This document shows positions 1 through 12,743 of a stretch of 64,000 nt of DNA, one piece after another. Origin of the DNA: Acanthopleura granulata (taxonomy: Eukaryota > Mollusca > Polyplacophora > Chitonida > Chitonidae). Below the pieces are notes generated by a model that saw nothing but the letters and a program-made list of their open reading frames with translations, was not told where the DNA came from and did no database searches. The translations under genes and the position numbers were made by a program. The DNA lies in assembly GCA_016165875.1 (NCBI GenBank), contig JABBOT010000082.1, positions 2,765,458 to 2,829,457 of the forward strand, in the 5' to 3' direction. Position 1 is the first letter of the stretch, and every line of letters begins with the position of its first letter.

Positions 1-41
1 TATCATCCCAATAATACTAGATGACTGCCTTGTACATTACA

Positions 42-313
42 GGGGGCCTCTGTGGCACGGTTGGTTACTGTAGCACAGCATAATGACCCAAGGACCTCCT
101 AGCAATGTGGTCGCCGTGAGTTCAAGCACAATTCATGCTGGTTTCCTCTCCCGCCATACCTGGGAAGGCCTGCCAGCAGCCTGCGGATGTTTGTGGGTTC
201 CGCTGGGCTCTGTCTGATTTCCTCTGACCATAATGTGGCCTCTGACCATAAGTTGTATAAGTGACACATTCTTGAGTACAGCGTATAACACCAATCAAAT
301 AAATAAATAAATA
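42..313 (+). mobile_element. tRNA-derived SINE (family A), near full length
   Basis: The tRNA-like head (GGGGCCTCTGTGG, then a degraded A box) is followed by the B-box-like stretch GTGAGTTCAAG, the conserved central block (GGCCTGCCAGCAGCCTGCGGATG) spread over 160-190, and the 3' tail ending in CAATCAAATAAATAAA. At least ten further copies occur in the window. Family A resembles molluscan V-type SINEs, but I cannot confirm the family name. Confidence 0.85.
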
Positions 314-684
314 TACTTTATATACAAGTATATCTGTTTTCAACCCCATGCATGTACATATACAAGTAGTACAGATTGCCCTTTCATCATCTTGCAATAA
401 ACTACTGATTTTAGAGCATGTCTTCAATACCATTTTAAGGCAATTTATACATGTACACATGCACTAACTTAATGTACACCAAGGATAACCTTTAACATCA
501 CTATGTAAACATAAACAGTTTTCATACAATTAACATTCTTTGCTTAGTTCTTTCATGCTGTATGTATTTAGTAAACTTTGTCTTCTGTGCAGTAATGGTT
601 ATCTCCCCTGATCTCTACAGGTCTTGGGTTATCCCCCTTTAGTGTGCATCAGCTAAGTCAGCAGAAGAGTACACTTGTACTTAC

Positions 685-1254
685 CTTGTGTGCAGCCTGC
701 CTGCTGTTCTAATGGGCACTGATTCCACAAGACATTCGCAGATTCCACTGCAGCACTTAGCAGAACTCCTCTGCCTTCGTTTAAACAGCCCACAAATGTC
801 CGACCAACAGTAAGCCTCGTGCCTCCAGCTAAATTCACATTCAGTAAATGTTGATTGTACGTTGTATTTGATAAAACTTTGGTAACTAATGTCCTGCTGG
901 CCTGTGAAATTTTTAAACTGTTCACGCCAATAACTCGGCTCATTTCAATTTTAAACCACAGATTAATGGCCAGATTTGAGCCAATGGAAATGCTTGACAC
1001 GACTTCACTAGTACTAAACTCGAACTGCAGGCTCCCATTGGATAATCTGAGCCTGAGGAAATCTCCCGTGGATCCCATCTGATACAAGAGTTCCCCGTTT
1101 TTTGTGCATGTGCGGAATGAAAACTCAGTTGTCCGAGTCACATCCCAAGATGTTGACAAATACGCCACAGATGATTGGTTAAAATAGCCATTGGCAGCCT
1201 GTGACTTGGCTTTGGTAAAAAACATCAGCAAAATCAAGGGGATCCCGTACATTT
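685..1254 (-). CDS. Laminin G-like domain exon of an extracellular protein (partial gene)
   Basis: This is one exon of 570 bases. On the minus strand it is bounded by a good acceptor (TTGTTTGTTTCAG, ending at 1255) and a consensus donor (GTAAGT, reading down from 684). Both junctions are phase 1, which is typical of shuffled extracellular-domain exons. The frame reads about 189 residues. A hydrophobic stretch starting MYGIPLILLMFF could be a signal peptide if the Met at 1252 is the start. It is followed by a laminin G-like fold signature: AYLSTSWDV, TEFSFRTC, GELLYQMG, FLRLRLSNGSLQFEF, LTVGRTFVGC and a final WNQCPLEQQAGC. LamG domains mediate ligand or matrix binding outside the cell. Usherin, EYS, Crumbs or neurexin-like parents are all possible and I cannot choose. 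The gene continues leftwards out of the window. I see no stop or frameshift within the exon. Confidence 0.72.
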
Positions 1255-2905
1255 CTGAAACAAACAACAACAAAAAAAAATAGTAATTCATTTTCACATA
1301 TATAGTTATTACAGACTGACAGTGTCATGCAAAAGTAAAGACAGAAAAGGGTACAGGACGTTTGTTTCTTCTTCTTTCTGCTTCATAAGTACTTGACTTT
1401 CTTTTCTCTCTTTGCTTGTTTGGCTGCTTAAATGTATATCCTTTCCAATGCAGACAGGACACCATGGTATGTATTGTCAATACTATAATTATTAGTATAA
1501 CCCCATATCAAATTATAAACAACCAGGGTTGTATTCATAACTTTTTTTTTGTTATATGCAATGCATTTTTTGACACAAAAAAAAGTAACAATCACCAGAT
1601 AACAGACCTAATGGTTTGATTTGAAGGCAAGAAAATGATAAAATATCAACTCAAATACAAGTACATGTCACTTCTATGATGAGAAATCCTTTTCAGGATG
1701 CAAAACAATCACAAGTTAACCCTAAAAAATAAATTTTCATTGGATTTTTTAATCTGATATTACCAAATCAATTTCTGGAAGTGGCCATATATGTACACGT
1801 AAGACATCACAAAACACGAGCTTTCAACAAAACTTGTACATTAGCTACATGTGTATACATGCCATGTGTGAACGACACACAGTCAAGCTGCTGAAACCTA
1901 CATGAACATGTGTATGCATAACGGTAGTCTAAGGGGAATAACTCTCAGAGACATCCGTGTCCTCTCTTTGCATGACACGCTGCAGTCATCCATTTCATCA
2001 CCTTAACGCTTGCATAAATACCGCAAGTTCAAGCTAAACTGACATATAAATGTGTTATTGGAACACAACGCAGATCAGAAATGTCAACATAGGTAAACAT
2101 TTATCCCAGTTTAACGAAACATTCAAATATTTGGAATTCAGATTTTCAAATCCCGCCACACACAATAGGTCAAATTTCAGTCTTAACAGGGCTATATATT
2201 TCAGTCTTAACAGGACTATATAACTATATATCCATCATAAGCAGACAATAAAGCGTTTGAACAAACACTCAACCCTGGCCTGGAATAATATCCTATAATA
2301 ACCCTAGTACTGTTACAATCCGCTGTAACTGAATCTCTATTTACTGAAATGCGTGTACATGTATATGAAAGCCTTCCCCTATGGTACATATATATACAGA
2401 CAATAAATAGATAACAATCATTTAAGGTTTGATATTGCCGTTGTCTGTAATCAAGATGGCCCTGGGGTATATACTTGTACATTCCATTTGAAGTTTACCC
2501 AACATGTTTCAGGCTGGTGTATATATATCGTAAGATGCACAGATGCTGTAATCTGCAACGACCCTGTACAAAATGCATGACGATGTCTGTTTGTAAGAGT
2601 GTATATTTCTGCCGCATGCATGTTCAGGTGCAGGTATAACGCACAGGGGGCCAATTCCACACAGCCAAATTCCTGACTTCAGTCGAAATTTCAAATACGA
2701 TTACAGAGCTTATTTTTGGTCTGTAGAAATTAAAATTTTGACCACGCCATATTATCATCAGACAAACGTGTCAAAATTTCAACTTTTAAATGTCCAAAAC
2801 CAATATTTCAAATTCTGACTTACATCAGACATGGCTTTATGAAATCGGTCCCAGGTGTTGCTGTTGGTACGTGTACATAAAAACACACATTTCAAATGAC
2901 CCATT
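1255..2905. other. Intron or intergenic DNA upstream of the LamG exon
   Basis: AT-rich sequence with no supported exon. The only structure I see is a 24-bp direct duplication (ATTTCAGTCTTAACAGG plus a TATATA spacer) at 2173-2221. Short open frames here have no domain signature. Confidence 0.5.
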
Positions 2906-3152
2906 ATTTATTTACTTATTTGACTCGCCATTCACATCATATTCAAGAATATTTTTCACTTCTGCAACGACAGCCAGCATTGTGGTGGGGCGGCACCGGG
3001 CAGAACCCTGGGCAAAACTCAAGGCTATCTGCAGGTTGCTGGCAGACCAGCCCATATGCTTAACTTCAAACCTCACAGCGATCACACTGATGAGAGATTG
3101 GTGGGTCATTGTGCTGCGCTCACATGCCAACGACTAGGCCACTGAGGCCTAA
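2906..3152 (-). mobile_element. SINE family A, minus orientation
   Basis: It reads as the reverse complement of the family: the TTATTTATTTACTTATTTGA tail, then TTCAAGAATATTTTTCACTT, CATTGTGGTGGG, the GTTGCTGGCAGACC block, and a head ending CCACTGAGGCCT. The sequence is diverged but collinear. Confidence 0.8.
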
Positions 3153-3736
3153 TGTATGGAATGGTTAGCTGTAGACGTGTACTTTGTATGCACACATTTT
3201 GTAGCTGTATTTGACATTCATGTGTAGAGATAAACTATCTAGACATGTACACTTTTCAGGAATACATGTATATAAATACTTTTATACATGTCCAGATATA
3301 TGATATAGATGTATATACATACATGTATATCGGTATAATCCAACGACATCTGAGATTACTTCATTTACAGGTAAACAGGTTTTCTGAATATAAGCACACA
3401 CACATATATATATACAGCCTGCACATATAAATTCATCTACACAAACACTACACTTTACGTAACATACACCTTCAAACAAATGAAACCCACACCTGGGGAC
3501 GAAGGCTTTGGGTTGATGCTGACTGACAACCAGTGACATGGAGGTAAAATGATTCCATTTCAACCATGTTTGAGTCTCATGTACCAGTGTACTCACTGTG
3601 CCAAAGGTAATGTATACCTGTGATAAGTGTCAATTACTCTCACTACACCTGAAAAGATAAAGTGAAATGTACAGGTAAGCCCACAAGGTGTGACTTCCCA
3701 ATCCCTGGCCCACAAACTTGACAAGTCAACAAGCCT

Positions 3737-3982
3737 AGGCCATCCTTAAAAATATATTTGTTGGTCGTAACCCAACCAACAGTTCAAAAAGGGGGCTCCT
3801 CAAAAGTTTTCATTGGTATTGTGATAAAAGTCTTTTTTTTGTCTGCATGTTAATTTCTTTTAAATCCCTATCTTTCTCAAGAACCAGAATAGAAAAAAAA
3901 AATAATTCCTTACCAACCAACTCTACTTTTTCTCACACTGCCACGTTTATGGCCAACAAACATTTTGTTGACGATTGCCCTA
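3737..3982. mobile_element. Short foldback (MITE-like) element, copy 1
   Basis: The left end is AGGCCATCCTTAAAAATAT followed by TTTGTTGG and AACCCAACC. The right end is an imperfect inverted match (AACAAACATTTTGTTGACGA then TTGCCCT). The interior shares CAAAAGTTTTCATTGGTAT, CATGTTAATTTCTT and TCTCAAGAACCAGAAT with three other copies in the window. Confidence 0.6.
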
Positions 3983-4049
3983 CACATCCTTAGCATACTG
4001 TTAAATTGGGCTCACCTTCGCCAAAAAAGATGAATGTTACGGCTTCATG

Positions 4050-4125
4050 TCCCTCTGGCAAAATGCAGCCGTGAGGAAAACCCAGAACCATCTGCGGGTT
4101 GCTGGCAGACCTTCCCACGTATGAC
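4050..4125 (-). mobile_element. SINE family A fragment
   Basis: Only the central block survives: GAAAACCCAGAACCATCTGC then GGGTTGCTGGCAGACCTTCC, in minus orientation. Confidence 0.6.
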
Positions 4126-4600
4126 AAGTGAAAATATCAACCCCATCTCAATTGACAGTCACATGAACATACTAGAAAACTGAGTTTGAGACAAATTTTG
4201 TGTTGAGTTTTCATGAAATAAATTGAGTTTTTGACACACTGTGAAGTAGAGTTTTTCCGATTTGCACAAATTGAGTTTCTAAAAAGAGATTTGCTAGAAA
4301 AATGCCTAGTTTCATAAATACATGTATTGTTAACAAGACACACAAACACAGGATAAATACACCAGACACACAGACTTAGAGAGAGCATTTCTATGGCGCG
4401 GTACAAAAAAAAACAGCTTACAGACTCACAGTTCATAGCACAAAAAGTCAATAGTTGGAGTCTAAGGCCGCAGGCAGCATGCCTGAACATACCTGAGTCA
4501 GGTAGATGGTTGACAGGTAAGGATGAGTCAGTGTGGACGTGCTGAGAAATACATCAATCAATAACACCTGCTCAGGTGGTAGTCAAATTCTGGCCAAACT

Positions 4601-4842
4601 AGGGCTATCCTTGAAAGACTGTTTGTTGGGCATAACTCAACCCAATGCGAAATACACGTAATAGGGTCGAACGGTAGGAAATTCCTGTGTATTTTTTTTA
4701 TCCTAGGAAAAAAAATTAACATGAAGAGAAACACAAAAAATTTTTTTATCAAAATACCAATCAAAAATTTTAAGTAGGGCTCTTTTTGAAAGCTCAGTCA
4801 CGTTACCAACTGTTACCTCAACGAACATATTTCAAGGATAGG
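4601..4842. mobile_element. Short foldback (MITE-like) element, copy 2
   Basis: The terminal stretch AGGGCTATCCTTGAAAGACTG with TTTGTTGGGCATAAC is matched in inverted orientation at the right end by GAACATATTTCAAGGATAGG. It belongs to the same family as the copies at 3737, 13386 and 16432. Confidence 0.55.
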
Positions 4843-5030
4843 TTAAACAGCTGTGATGACACTTTGAAAATGACATCTGCAAAAACACAATTTTCAAAGG
4901 CCGGCTGAAAAGACTGATTTCAGAAATGTGCAATTTTTACCCCGCCATTTTAACGCCCATGCGAACGCCACTATATGCCTCAGTATGTACACATAAAATT
5001 TTAAGGCATTTCTAGTATACTGATTCACCA

Positions 5031-5395
5031 TTGCATCCACACTCTACCTAGCCTATAAATCATGATATTTATTACCTCAAGGAGATTTACCACTGCATCC
5101 ACACTCAACCAAGCCTATAAATCATGATATTTATTACCTCAAGGAGATTTACCACTGCATCCACACTCAACCAAGCCTATAAATCGTGATATTTATTACC
5201 TCAAGGAGATTTACCACTGCATCCACACTCTACCTAGCCTATAAATCGTGATATTTATTACCTCAAGGAGATTTACCATTGCATCCACACTCTACCTAGC
5301 CTATAAATCGTGATATTTATTACCTCAAGGAGATTTACCATTGCATCCACACTCTACCTAGCCTTTAAATCGTGATATTTATTACCTCAAGGAGC
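5031..5395. repeat. 62-bp tandem repeat, six copies
   Basis: Units begin at GCATCCACACT (5033, 5095, 5157, 5219, 5281, 5343) and run through CCTATAAATC(A/G)TGATATTTA and TTACCTCAAGGAGATTTACC. Copies differ by only a few bases. They fall into two subtypes, CTCAACCAAGCC and CTCTACCTAGCC. Confidence 0.93.
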
Positions 5396-5468
5396 CTTCC
5401 ATACATATTAAATCAATTAAAAATATTAAATACCGGTTGAGACTCATTCTTGTGGGTTCTCTAATAAT

Positions 5469-5587
5469 AATAATGAAAACTCAAGGCATCATGACATATG
5501 AAAAAGACCTCACCACGTAGGCCAAAGGTCAAAAGCTCGTGAATATATGAAACAAAATACATGGTGATGCCTTGAGTTTTCATTATT
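5469..5587. repeat. Inverted repeat with 23-bp perfect arms
   Basis: The left arm at 5469-5491 (AATAATGAAAACTCAAGGCA plus TCA) is exactly complementary to the right arm at 5565-5587, with about 73 bases between them. It could form a hairpin or be the remnant of a small foldback transposon. Confidence 0.85.
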
Positions 5588-6399
5588 AATTATTAATTAA
5601 AAATATGTTATTGTTTATTCTGACCATTTCCCTTTACTATTACCACTACATGCTTTCATGCTTTCCACAGTCATGCTTTCCACAGTCCACAGGGAAATTT
5701 CATGTTGGTTTGTCATGTTTTCTGTGATGTTACAAAATATCTCAATTACTAATACCATGAATTTAACTGGGCTTTCAAAATAACGTCCATCATATTTGAC
5801 AGCAGCATTTCACGTGTGTACCTGACAGCACAGAAAAATCTGGCAGAACTACTTCTCTAGATACATGTACATATACCACAATTTCTTGTTATTTTGTGAC
5901 ATTTTTCACACCTGAAAATATACAGTACCTCCTTGGATACAGCCGTAGTACAGTTTATCACATGTACATCTGAATGTCCAGAAATCTCGCCACTTTCAAC
6001 TCATTGTACACTGTATGTATTTTCCCACGCCCAAAAAAGTGTACCCCTCTCTACTCCTAACACGCTCAATCCCCACAAGATGATACATGAATGTATATAT
6101 ATATTTTTTTAGACACATCTAGATCAGGCAAATTTTCACTACATGAATGGTACCAGGTGAAAACTAGATAATACCTTATTGTACCTGTAGTTCCCTATAT
6201 ATTAGATATCATTTCATCACCTTTATGCGCTGTTTTTTTCTCTCTCTCTCTTACTTCCTCCTTTCGACATAAGCCACAATTCATAAATAAACACACGCAT
6301 AAATATTAATAGATGTCAGCGTGCATGAACTGCTTATTTCAGCCTGATACAGTGAGGTTTTGACCTGACCAACAGGAAATTATACAGTGATGGATGAAT

Positions 6400-6843
6400 G
6401 TGGAAAATGTAGCGACACAAGTGCATAAAGTGCTCAGTATAGCTCCATGACAAGGACCTGCATGGTCTTCCCTACAGCCATGTGCGCTTGTATTTATTTA
6501 TTTCACTGGTGTTTTACGCCTTACTATAGAATATTTCACGTATTCATGTGGAAAATGTAGCGACACAAGTGCATACAGTGCTCAGTATAGCTCCATGACA
6601 AGGACCTGCATGGTCTTCCCTACAGCCATGTGCGCTTGTATTTATTTATTTCACTGGTGTTTTACGCCTTACTATAGAATATTTCACGTATTCATGTGGA
6701 AAATGTAGCGACACAAGTGCATACAGTGCTCAGTATAGCTCAATGACAAGGACCTGCATGGTCTTCCCTACAGCCATGTGCGCTTGTATTTATTTATTTC
6801 ACTGGTGTTTTACGCCTTACTATAGAATATTTCACGTATTCAT
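6400..6843. repeat. 148-bp tandem repeat, three copies, containing a SINE tail
   Basis: The units start at GTGGAAAATGTAGCGACACA (6400, 6548, 6696), so the period is exactly 148. Each contains TATTTATTTATTTCACTGGT and TTTTACGCCTTACTATAGAA, the reversed 3' tail of SINE family A. The copies are almost identical (for example CATAAAGTG versus CATACAGTG), so the amplification is recent. Confidence 0.93.
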
Positions 6844-6884
6844 GTGCACTTCAGTATTCAGCAGCTTAACCAAATCCCTCAGGG

Positions 6885-7301
6885 TGAAAGCAATGAACCT
6901 AGTGTATGTATGTGCTTGTTTTTACAATGTATGTAGTAGGTGAAATACATGTTCTTGTGAAGTGTTTTAATGCAGCTTTTGCACAACACAATGAGCCAGA
7001 TGCCTCCCCCCCCCCCGCCCCCCGATGCTCTTTCTGTGAGTTCAAGTCCAGCTCAAGTTGGCTTTCTCTCCGGCCGTACATGGGAAAATCTGCCAGCAAC
7101 GTGCAAATGGTCATGGGTTTCGACCGGGCTTTGCCCGGTTTTCTCCCACCATAATGCTGGCCGCCGTCTTATAAGTGAAATATTCTTGAGAACATCAATA
7201 CATCAAATCCATCCGGGCAAAACCAACGAACCTAGTGCATGTATGTGCTTGTACTTACAATGTATGCACAGTAGTAGGTAAAATACATGTTATTGTGAAA
7301 T
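6885..7301 (+). mobile_element. SINE family A flanked by an ~80-bp direct repeat
   Basis: The SINE body at about 6968-7210 contains a C-rich stretch, GTGAGTTCAAGTCCAGCTCA, TCTCTCCGGCCGTACATGGG, CTGCCAGCAACGTGC and TATAAGTGAAATATTCTTGA. Both sides carry diverged copies of one sequence (GAACCTAGTG, ATGTATGTGCTTGT, ACAATGTATG, AAATACATGTT, TTGTGAA) at about 6885-6964 and 7220-7301. That is far longer than a normal target-site duplication. Confidence 0.7.
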
Positions 7302-8380
7302 GCACGACTACACCTTACAACTGAGGACCTCAAAATGACATCGTTTAACTGAGAAGAATTTCCGACACCAAATGAATTTTCAAACTTGAGCACGGCACCA
7401 AAACATTAATTTGACAGAAGGTTCTACCGTCAATCAATCAAGAGGTAAATTTTGGGGGGGTGGGAGCGTGGGTGTGTGTGTGAATTTTGGCACCCAGTAC
7501 ATGTGTCCAAAAACTGCTGCTGCATTACACCCTCTATATCTGCATGTACAAGCCTCAAATAAGGATTACATCTCTAACTTATGTTTAAACACGCTGCACA
7601 AGTAAATCTTCGTGTGAAGCCATACCCTATATGTAGTACATGGATATATCCGTGTTCTTACAGGTACCAGGACTCATTTAGTAACTGGCCTACATACATC
7701 AAGGTATGAATGAAATCAGGGTCACACTACCTTAGTGTTATCTGTCTTACCGATCAGGGCACGCGGGGAGGGGGTGGGTGTGCCTGGTAGAATGACTACT
7801 GTTAACCAATCAATAGGTAAACTTTACCTGTGCTCAGGTAAATTTTTCACACTTGGGAAACCTTGCGTGAAACTGTGTACGTGAATAGTCACATGGTTGG
7901 ATGAACGGCTGGTATGAAAAGATCCACCAATTGGAATGCACTGTTCCGAACGCTTATCAAAAATTCTTGTCACCCTACTCCAGAATATGTGGAAAGGTAT
8001 TCCCCAACCCCGAAAAAACATCCTTTAAGACTAGGGAAGCTGAATGTGTGAGTAGGTTTAAACTGACCCCGTAAAAAAATCAATACAAAAAAAGGGTGGG
8101 AAGAGAATATGCATTTAAAAAAAAATATCTAGGGCAAGTAAATTATACAGTAGATCTGGTCTTGAAGATAACGACAATCTATTATACATGGTTTATGAAT
8201 TAGCAGTAGAGATCATGTCTATTAATCTCCCTGTGATCAAGTATGAAGTATTTTGATTTTTGAAAGATAATTTCTACAGGTTGGCGGAACTTCATGCTTT
8301 GTAAGTACCAAAGAATTAAATGCACATGTACATGTAATAAATAGGCTTTACTAAGTTTTTAGCCGCCCGAAATAACTGAC

Positions 8381-8445
8381 CACGTGTGTGGGGGTGGGGT
8401 GGGGTTGAGGGGTGGGGGGTGGGTTGTGGGGGGGGTTGAGGGGTT
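8381..8445 (+). other. G-rich tract with quadruplex potential
   Basis: Repeated runs of four to nine G separated by T, TT or TTGA, for example GGGGGTGGGGTGGGGTTGAG then GGGTGGGGGGTGGG. There are more than four G4 runs, enough for a stable intramolecular quadruplex on the plus strand. No gene is next to it. Confidence 0.7.
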
Positions 8446-10983
8446 GACCACTTCCAAAGTTGTCCAACAGTTGTTCAAGCTGCATGGTCTAAATCTAAAC
8501 ATGTACATAGGCACGTCATATGAACGCTTTCACTGACCATTCTAAGAAATCTCGTTAGCTGATCTTCAATGGAATTATTTAAAAGCTACATGGACAGCTA
8601 TTAACAAAAGAGGAGGATGTGTCCTCCCATAAGAAAGTCTCTAAATTCCCATGCAGCTACATGTAGAACCTGCCCTTTCTTTATGTGACATATTAAAATA
8701 GTTTTCAAACTTGAATTTTTTCTTTTCTTAAAATGCCTGACAGTGGTCAGCTTTACGGTTGGGCGCAATCCTGATCCAATAAGTAAACCTGCATCGCTAT
8801 TCACCATGGGGTAGATGTACGAACATGAAAATGTGGGAAACTGGTGAAACGACAAAATTTTGAACTACAGCCTTGGCACTGAAATATATTCTATGATGAA
8901 TTCTTAGGTTTCTTGCATGTAGATATTTCTGATGCCTGGCCTTTGTTTATGATCAAGACACTAAAGTAAATTAACCTATCGTAATTTTATCCATCAACTA
9001 TTTGTTGCTTGCAAGCTGGCAGTTTTGAGAATTGCTTCATGAGTAAATCAAATGCTTTAATTAGTGATATACATTTGATTCGTTGTTTACAGGCTGGGTA
9101 TTTGACCCGCACTGGCTTAACCGACAACAACTCTTCAGTTCTGTTTCACGTTCATGGGAACCAACATGACGAACAAGAAACCCAAATCCGTTCCATGAAA
9201 TTGAAGTTATGACAAGCCTTTTTTTTTTACAGTAAGATAAAGTCTGTGAATAATTAACTGAATTTACATAGTCTAACTCTTTAATCTTTTGAGCAACTTA
9301 CATTTACAAATGTCTACCCTAAGAAAGGGGCCGGGGGGAATTTCATTGATATCCAGCCAACATACAGTTTCTGCACTTTTTATACAAACTATGCACAGAG
9401 CAGTTATGGATTCCTCCTGCAAGTGGTCGGATGCTGTCAACCCGATTTGAATAGTCATGAACACCCCATTTCACCACATATTCAGAATGCTATTGATTTT
9501 CTCTTTTCCGCGATAAACAATATGTCAATATTGACACAATTTTTATTGAGTTATGATATTTAGCACGCATGGTCAGTGGTGGCTTGAACAGCTCGAAGCT
9601 CCGAGATGGCAGGCAAACATCAAGCAAGATCTGTATGTGGGGTAGCAACATCAAATGAACCACACAAATTGATAATGATCACACCTCTAACACTGTCAAA
9701 ACCATCAAAATGATGATAAGTTATTTAAGAATTATTTTCACTTGTATACACTGACAAAAGATTTGTCATCTGAATCATTTACCCCGAACAAACTGTCGAC
9801 TTTAGCACTGCATGTAGCCCGAGCTATCCTCACAAAAACAACCAAATATTCCTGCATGCAAAGGAGGAAAAAATGACAATTTTAAATGTTAAATTCATTT
9901 CACCGAGTTGTTACTTCACATCTCCTGACTATAATACTTTCTAAAAAGAAGATGTAGCAAAACTGAACACCGGAAAGATTAAATCTGTGCATCGTCTTCG
10001 GAACTATTTGTCTGGTCCGGAAATCATCATGACTACACAATGCATTGCTTTGTGTTCGCATAGATTACATAAAAACAGGTCTAATTCTTTTCAAGCTTTC
10101 TCTGTATTTTCATTGACATTAAAATTAAGTAAACTTTAAAGGCATTTTTGAAATCAGCACTCCTTTAGCTTTCAGAAAAATACACATACATGACCGTATT
10201 TGATCAATATTTTGCACTACACTTTTACTTTTTTACTCACCAGAGGCTCTAGTACCCTTCATAATGTCATACGTGTACAGGTAGATGGTACATGTAATAT
10301 AATGATACGCAAAACTTAAAACCATGTGTGTGTTGTGTCTGTAATTTACCTACAAATATATGCTTGTACAGCCTCAGGTGAAAAATCACTGCCTTCAGCC
10401 AGGTAATAGGTTCCCTTACATAAAGGATGCGTGAACTGACAATGACAGGTAAATCAGCATTTACAAGATGAAAGGGCTGTGAGTTACACCTGACTAACCA
10501 GGAGACAACTCTATCGGAACTTGTAACGACACAGATTTAGCAGTGATCACCCTCGGCATAACTCAGATGTTGACACTTTGTCAACAGGAAGACGCTTTCA
10601 CTGTGAAAATTCTTATCATGGATTATATCAATATGTGGCTCTGAAATTAAAGTAGTAATGTAATTTTTTAAAAAACTCTGAGATGTCTGTCTAGACTATC
10701 AAACCACACATCTCACACGTGGGCAATGCCTTTAAGGGAAAAAAATATTAATTAAAAGATCAAAATGTTTTTCCCTCATTCTCTGAATGCCATGGTTTGT
10801 AATATATGGAAGAAATTAATCTTCAAAAATGATAGTTACAAGTATGTGTACATGTATATGCATGCATCATTAAGGAAGATCTAATTTGAAGATTACAGAA
10901 AATATGTGGTTGAAAGCCTCTGTGTCCAAGTTACATGTTATGCCTGGGCAGGTTGTGCATAAGCCCATCATACCCAATGAACA

Positions 10984-11048
10984 CTATTTATTTATTTACT
11001 CATTTGACAGATGTTTTACGCTGTACTCGAGATTATTATACCTCACAG
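10984..11048 (-). mobile_element. SINE family A tail fragment
   Basis: ATTTATTTATTTACTCATTT, then a GTTTTACGCTGTACTC stretch in minus orientation. Only the 3' end of the SINE is left. Confidence 0.55.
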
Positions 11049-11356
11049 GGCAATGCTTGGTTTCCATTGGTCAATACACGGTCACATGATACTCCACAAA
11101 CATGATGAACAACGGTCATGAGGCAACGTACAATGATCACACGCCAATGGCCAATGATCTGGCAGATTTATTCTAGAAATTTATCTGTCTTTATCCGCTC
11201 TCTAACGACCATCAGCTTGCTAATAAAGTAAACAGTCGGACGATGTTTTTCTCACCTACATGTAGCAATGGCTTAGAAGTCTTCAGCAGAGCAGGCCCTA
11301 TATTTTCCTTTTTCGTCAGCTTTCTTACCGTATAAAGAAGCAGATAGAGCATGCTG

Positions 11357-11436
11357 TGGGATTGTCTATGAGAAATTGTGAGCTCTCAACAAGTGTTCAA
11401 CTCTCTCGAGCTCACAACAGCTCATAGACAATCCCA
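11357..11436. repeat. Inverted repeat with ~16-bp outer arms
   Basis: TGGGATTGTCTATGAG (11357-11372) pairs with CTCATAGACAATCCCA (11421-11436). An inner pair, TTGTGAGCTC and GAGCTCACAA, extends the stem. It is a compact hairpin outside any recognised gene. Confidence 0.8.
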
Positions 11437-11507
11437 TGGAATGTACTACATGTATTTGTATAATATTTCACTTCTAAGAAGTAACCTTATGTCTTATCGC
11501 AAATAAA

Positions 11508-11665
11508 TTCATTTATTTATTTATTTGATTGGTGCTTTACGCCGTACTCAACAGTATTTCACGGCGTCCAGCATTATGGTGGGAGGGAAATGGGCTGAGG
11601 CCGCGGGATACCCACGACCATCAGTAGGTTTCTGGCAAACCTTCCCGCCTTAGACCAGAAAAAAA
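11508..11665 (-). mobile_element. SINE family A, 5'-truncated, minus
   Basis: The tail TTTATTTATTTATTTGATTG is followed by GGTGCTTTACGCCGTACTCA, then the GGCGTCCAGCATTATGGTGG block and CCCACGACCATCAGTAGG. It ends near the CCTTCCCGCC block. Confidence 0.8.
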
Positions 11666-11823
11666 AAACTAGCGTGACCATTACATACTGACGAGGTGTC
11701 CCAAAAATTAGAAGAATTAGGGTCTTTCTATGAATTTTTCACATATATGTATTAAATGTTCATTCAATCATTTCTCCACAAGTACATTTATACATTCAGT
11801 ACAGGTAGGTAAATGTGTTGGTA

Positions 11824-12003
11824 TTCATTCATTTATTTGATTTCTTTAGTGTTTTACGCGGCATTCAAGAATATTTCACTTATATATGACGGCGACCCAG
11901 CATTATGGTGGGAGGAAACTGGGCAGAGACCGTGGGAAACCCACAACTATCCACAGGCTGCTGGCGGCCCGTCCCACATATGGCCGGAGAGGGAGCCAGC
12001 ATG
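11824..12003 (-). mobile_element. SINE family A, 5'-truncated, minus
   Basis: The order matches the copy 300 bp to the left: TTCATTTATTTGATTTCTTT, AGTGTTTTACGCGGCATTCA, CCAGCATTATGGTGGGAGGA, CTGGCGGCCCGTCCCACATA, then GGAGAGGGAGCCAGCATG. The tRNA-like head is missing. Confidence 0.8.
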
Positions 12004-12743
12004 TACAAAGTGTTGATACTGGATACCTCAGCCAAAATTGTATATAATACAGGTAACTTATTAACGTCAAGCTGAAAGGAGGATACGAAATAAGGAGTGC
12101 ATCAACACATACATCAACCCTTATAACGATCGAGCACGGCACACACCATACAACCCACACATCGTAACTGGATGCCTAAAATTCACAATCCTTCCTTCTT
12201 AATTGCACTTTATCCTGTGTGAAAAGAAGTTGTATAGGTCTGTCAGGTTTATTAGTCTCAGTTTCTTAGATGACAGCAGGAAAAAAAAAACATCATCCAC
12301 ACGTAAACAAAAAATAAAATGATTGCATGTATAATGAAGTCTGATCACTTCCATTTGATACATGAACTGTCTTTGTGTTTGCTTTTTTTCACCACAATCT
12401 GTACGCGTACATGAAATGAAAACTGAAACCATACAGTACAGTCATGCAGCACCTGTGCATGTAACTGCATGACACTCAGATCTTCAATCAACCATCAGAT
12501 GTAAATGTATATAGGAAGTGAATAAGGCTCTTACAAACAAACAAACAAAATGACATTGTTCAGAAAGCCTTAATCATCCGATAGTACACTGCAGCTAGGT
12601 CCTCCGTCAGGAACTCGAATTAGACATCCCTTATTCACCTAGTCATTTAATCTGACTGACAATGAGGCCCTTGAGTTGATCTGCATGCATGCATGACTGG
12701 TTGGTTACTTTACAACACATGTATAGTACTTGTATGTCTGCTG

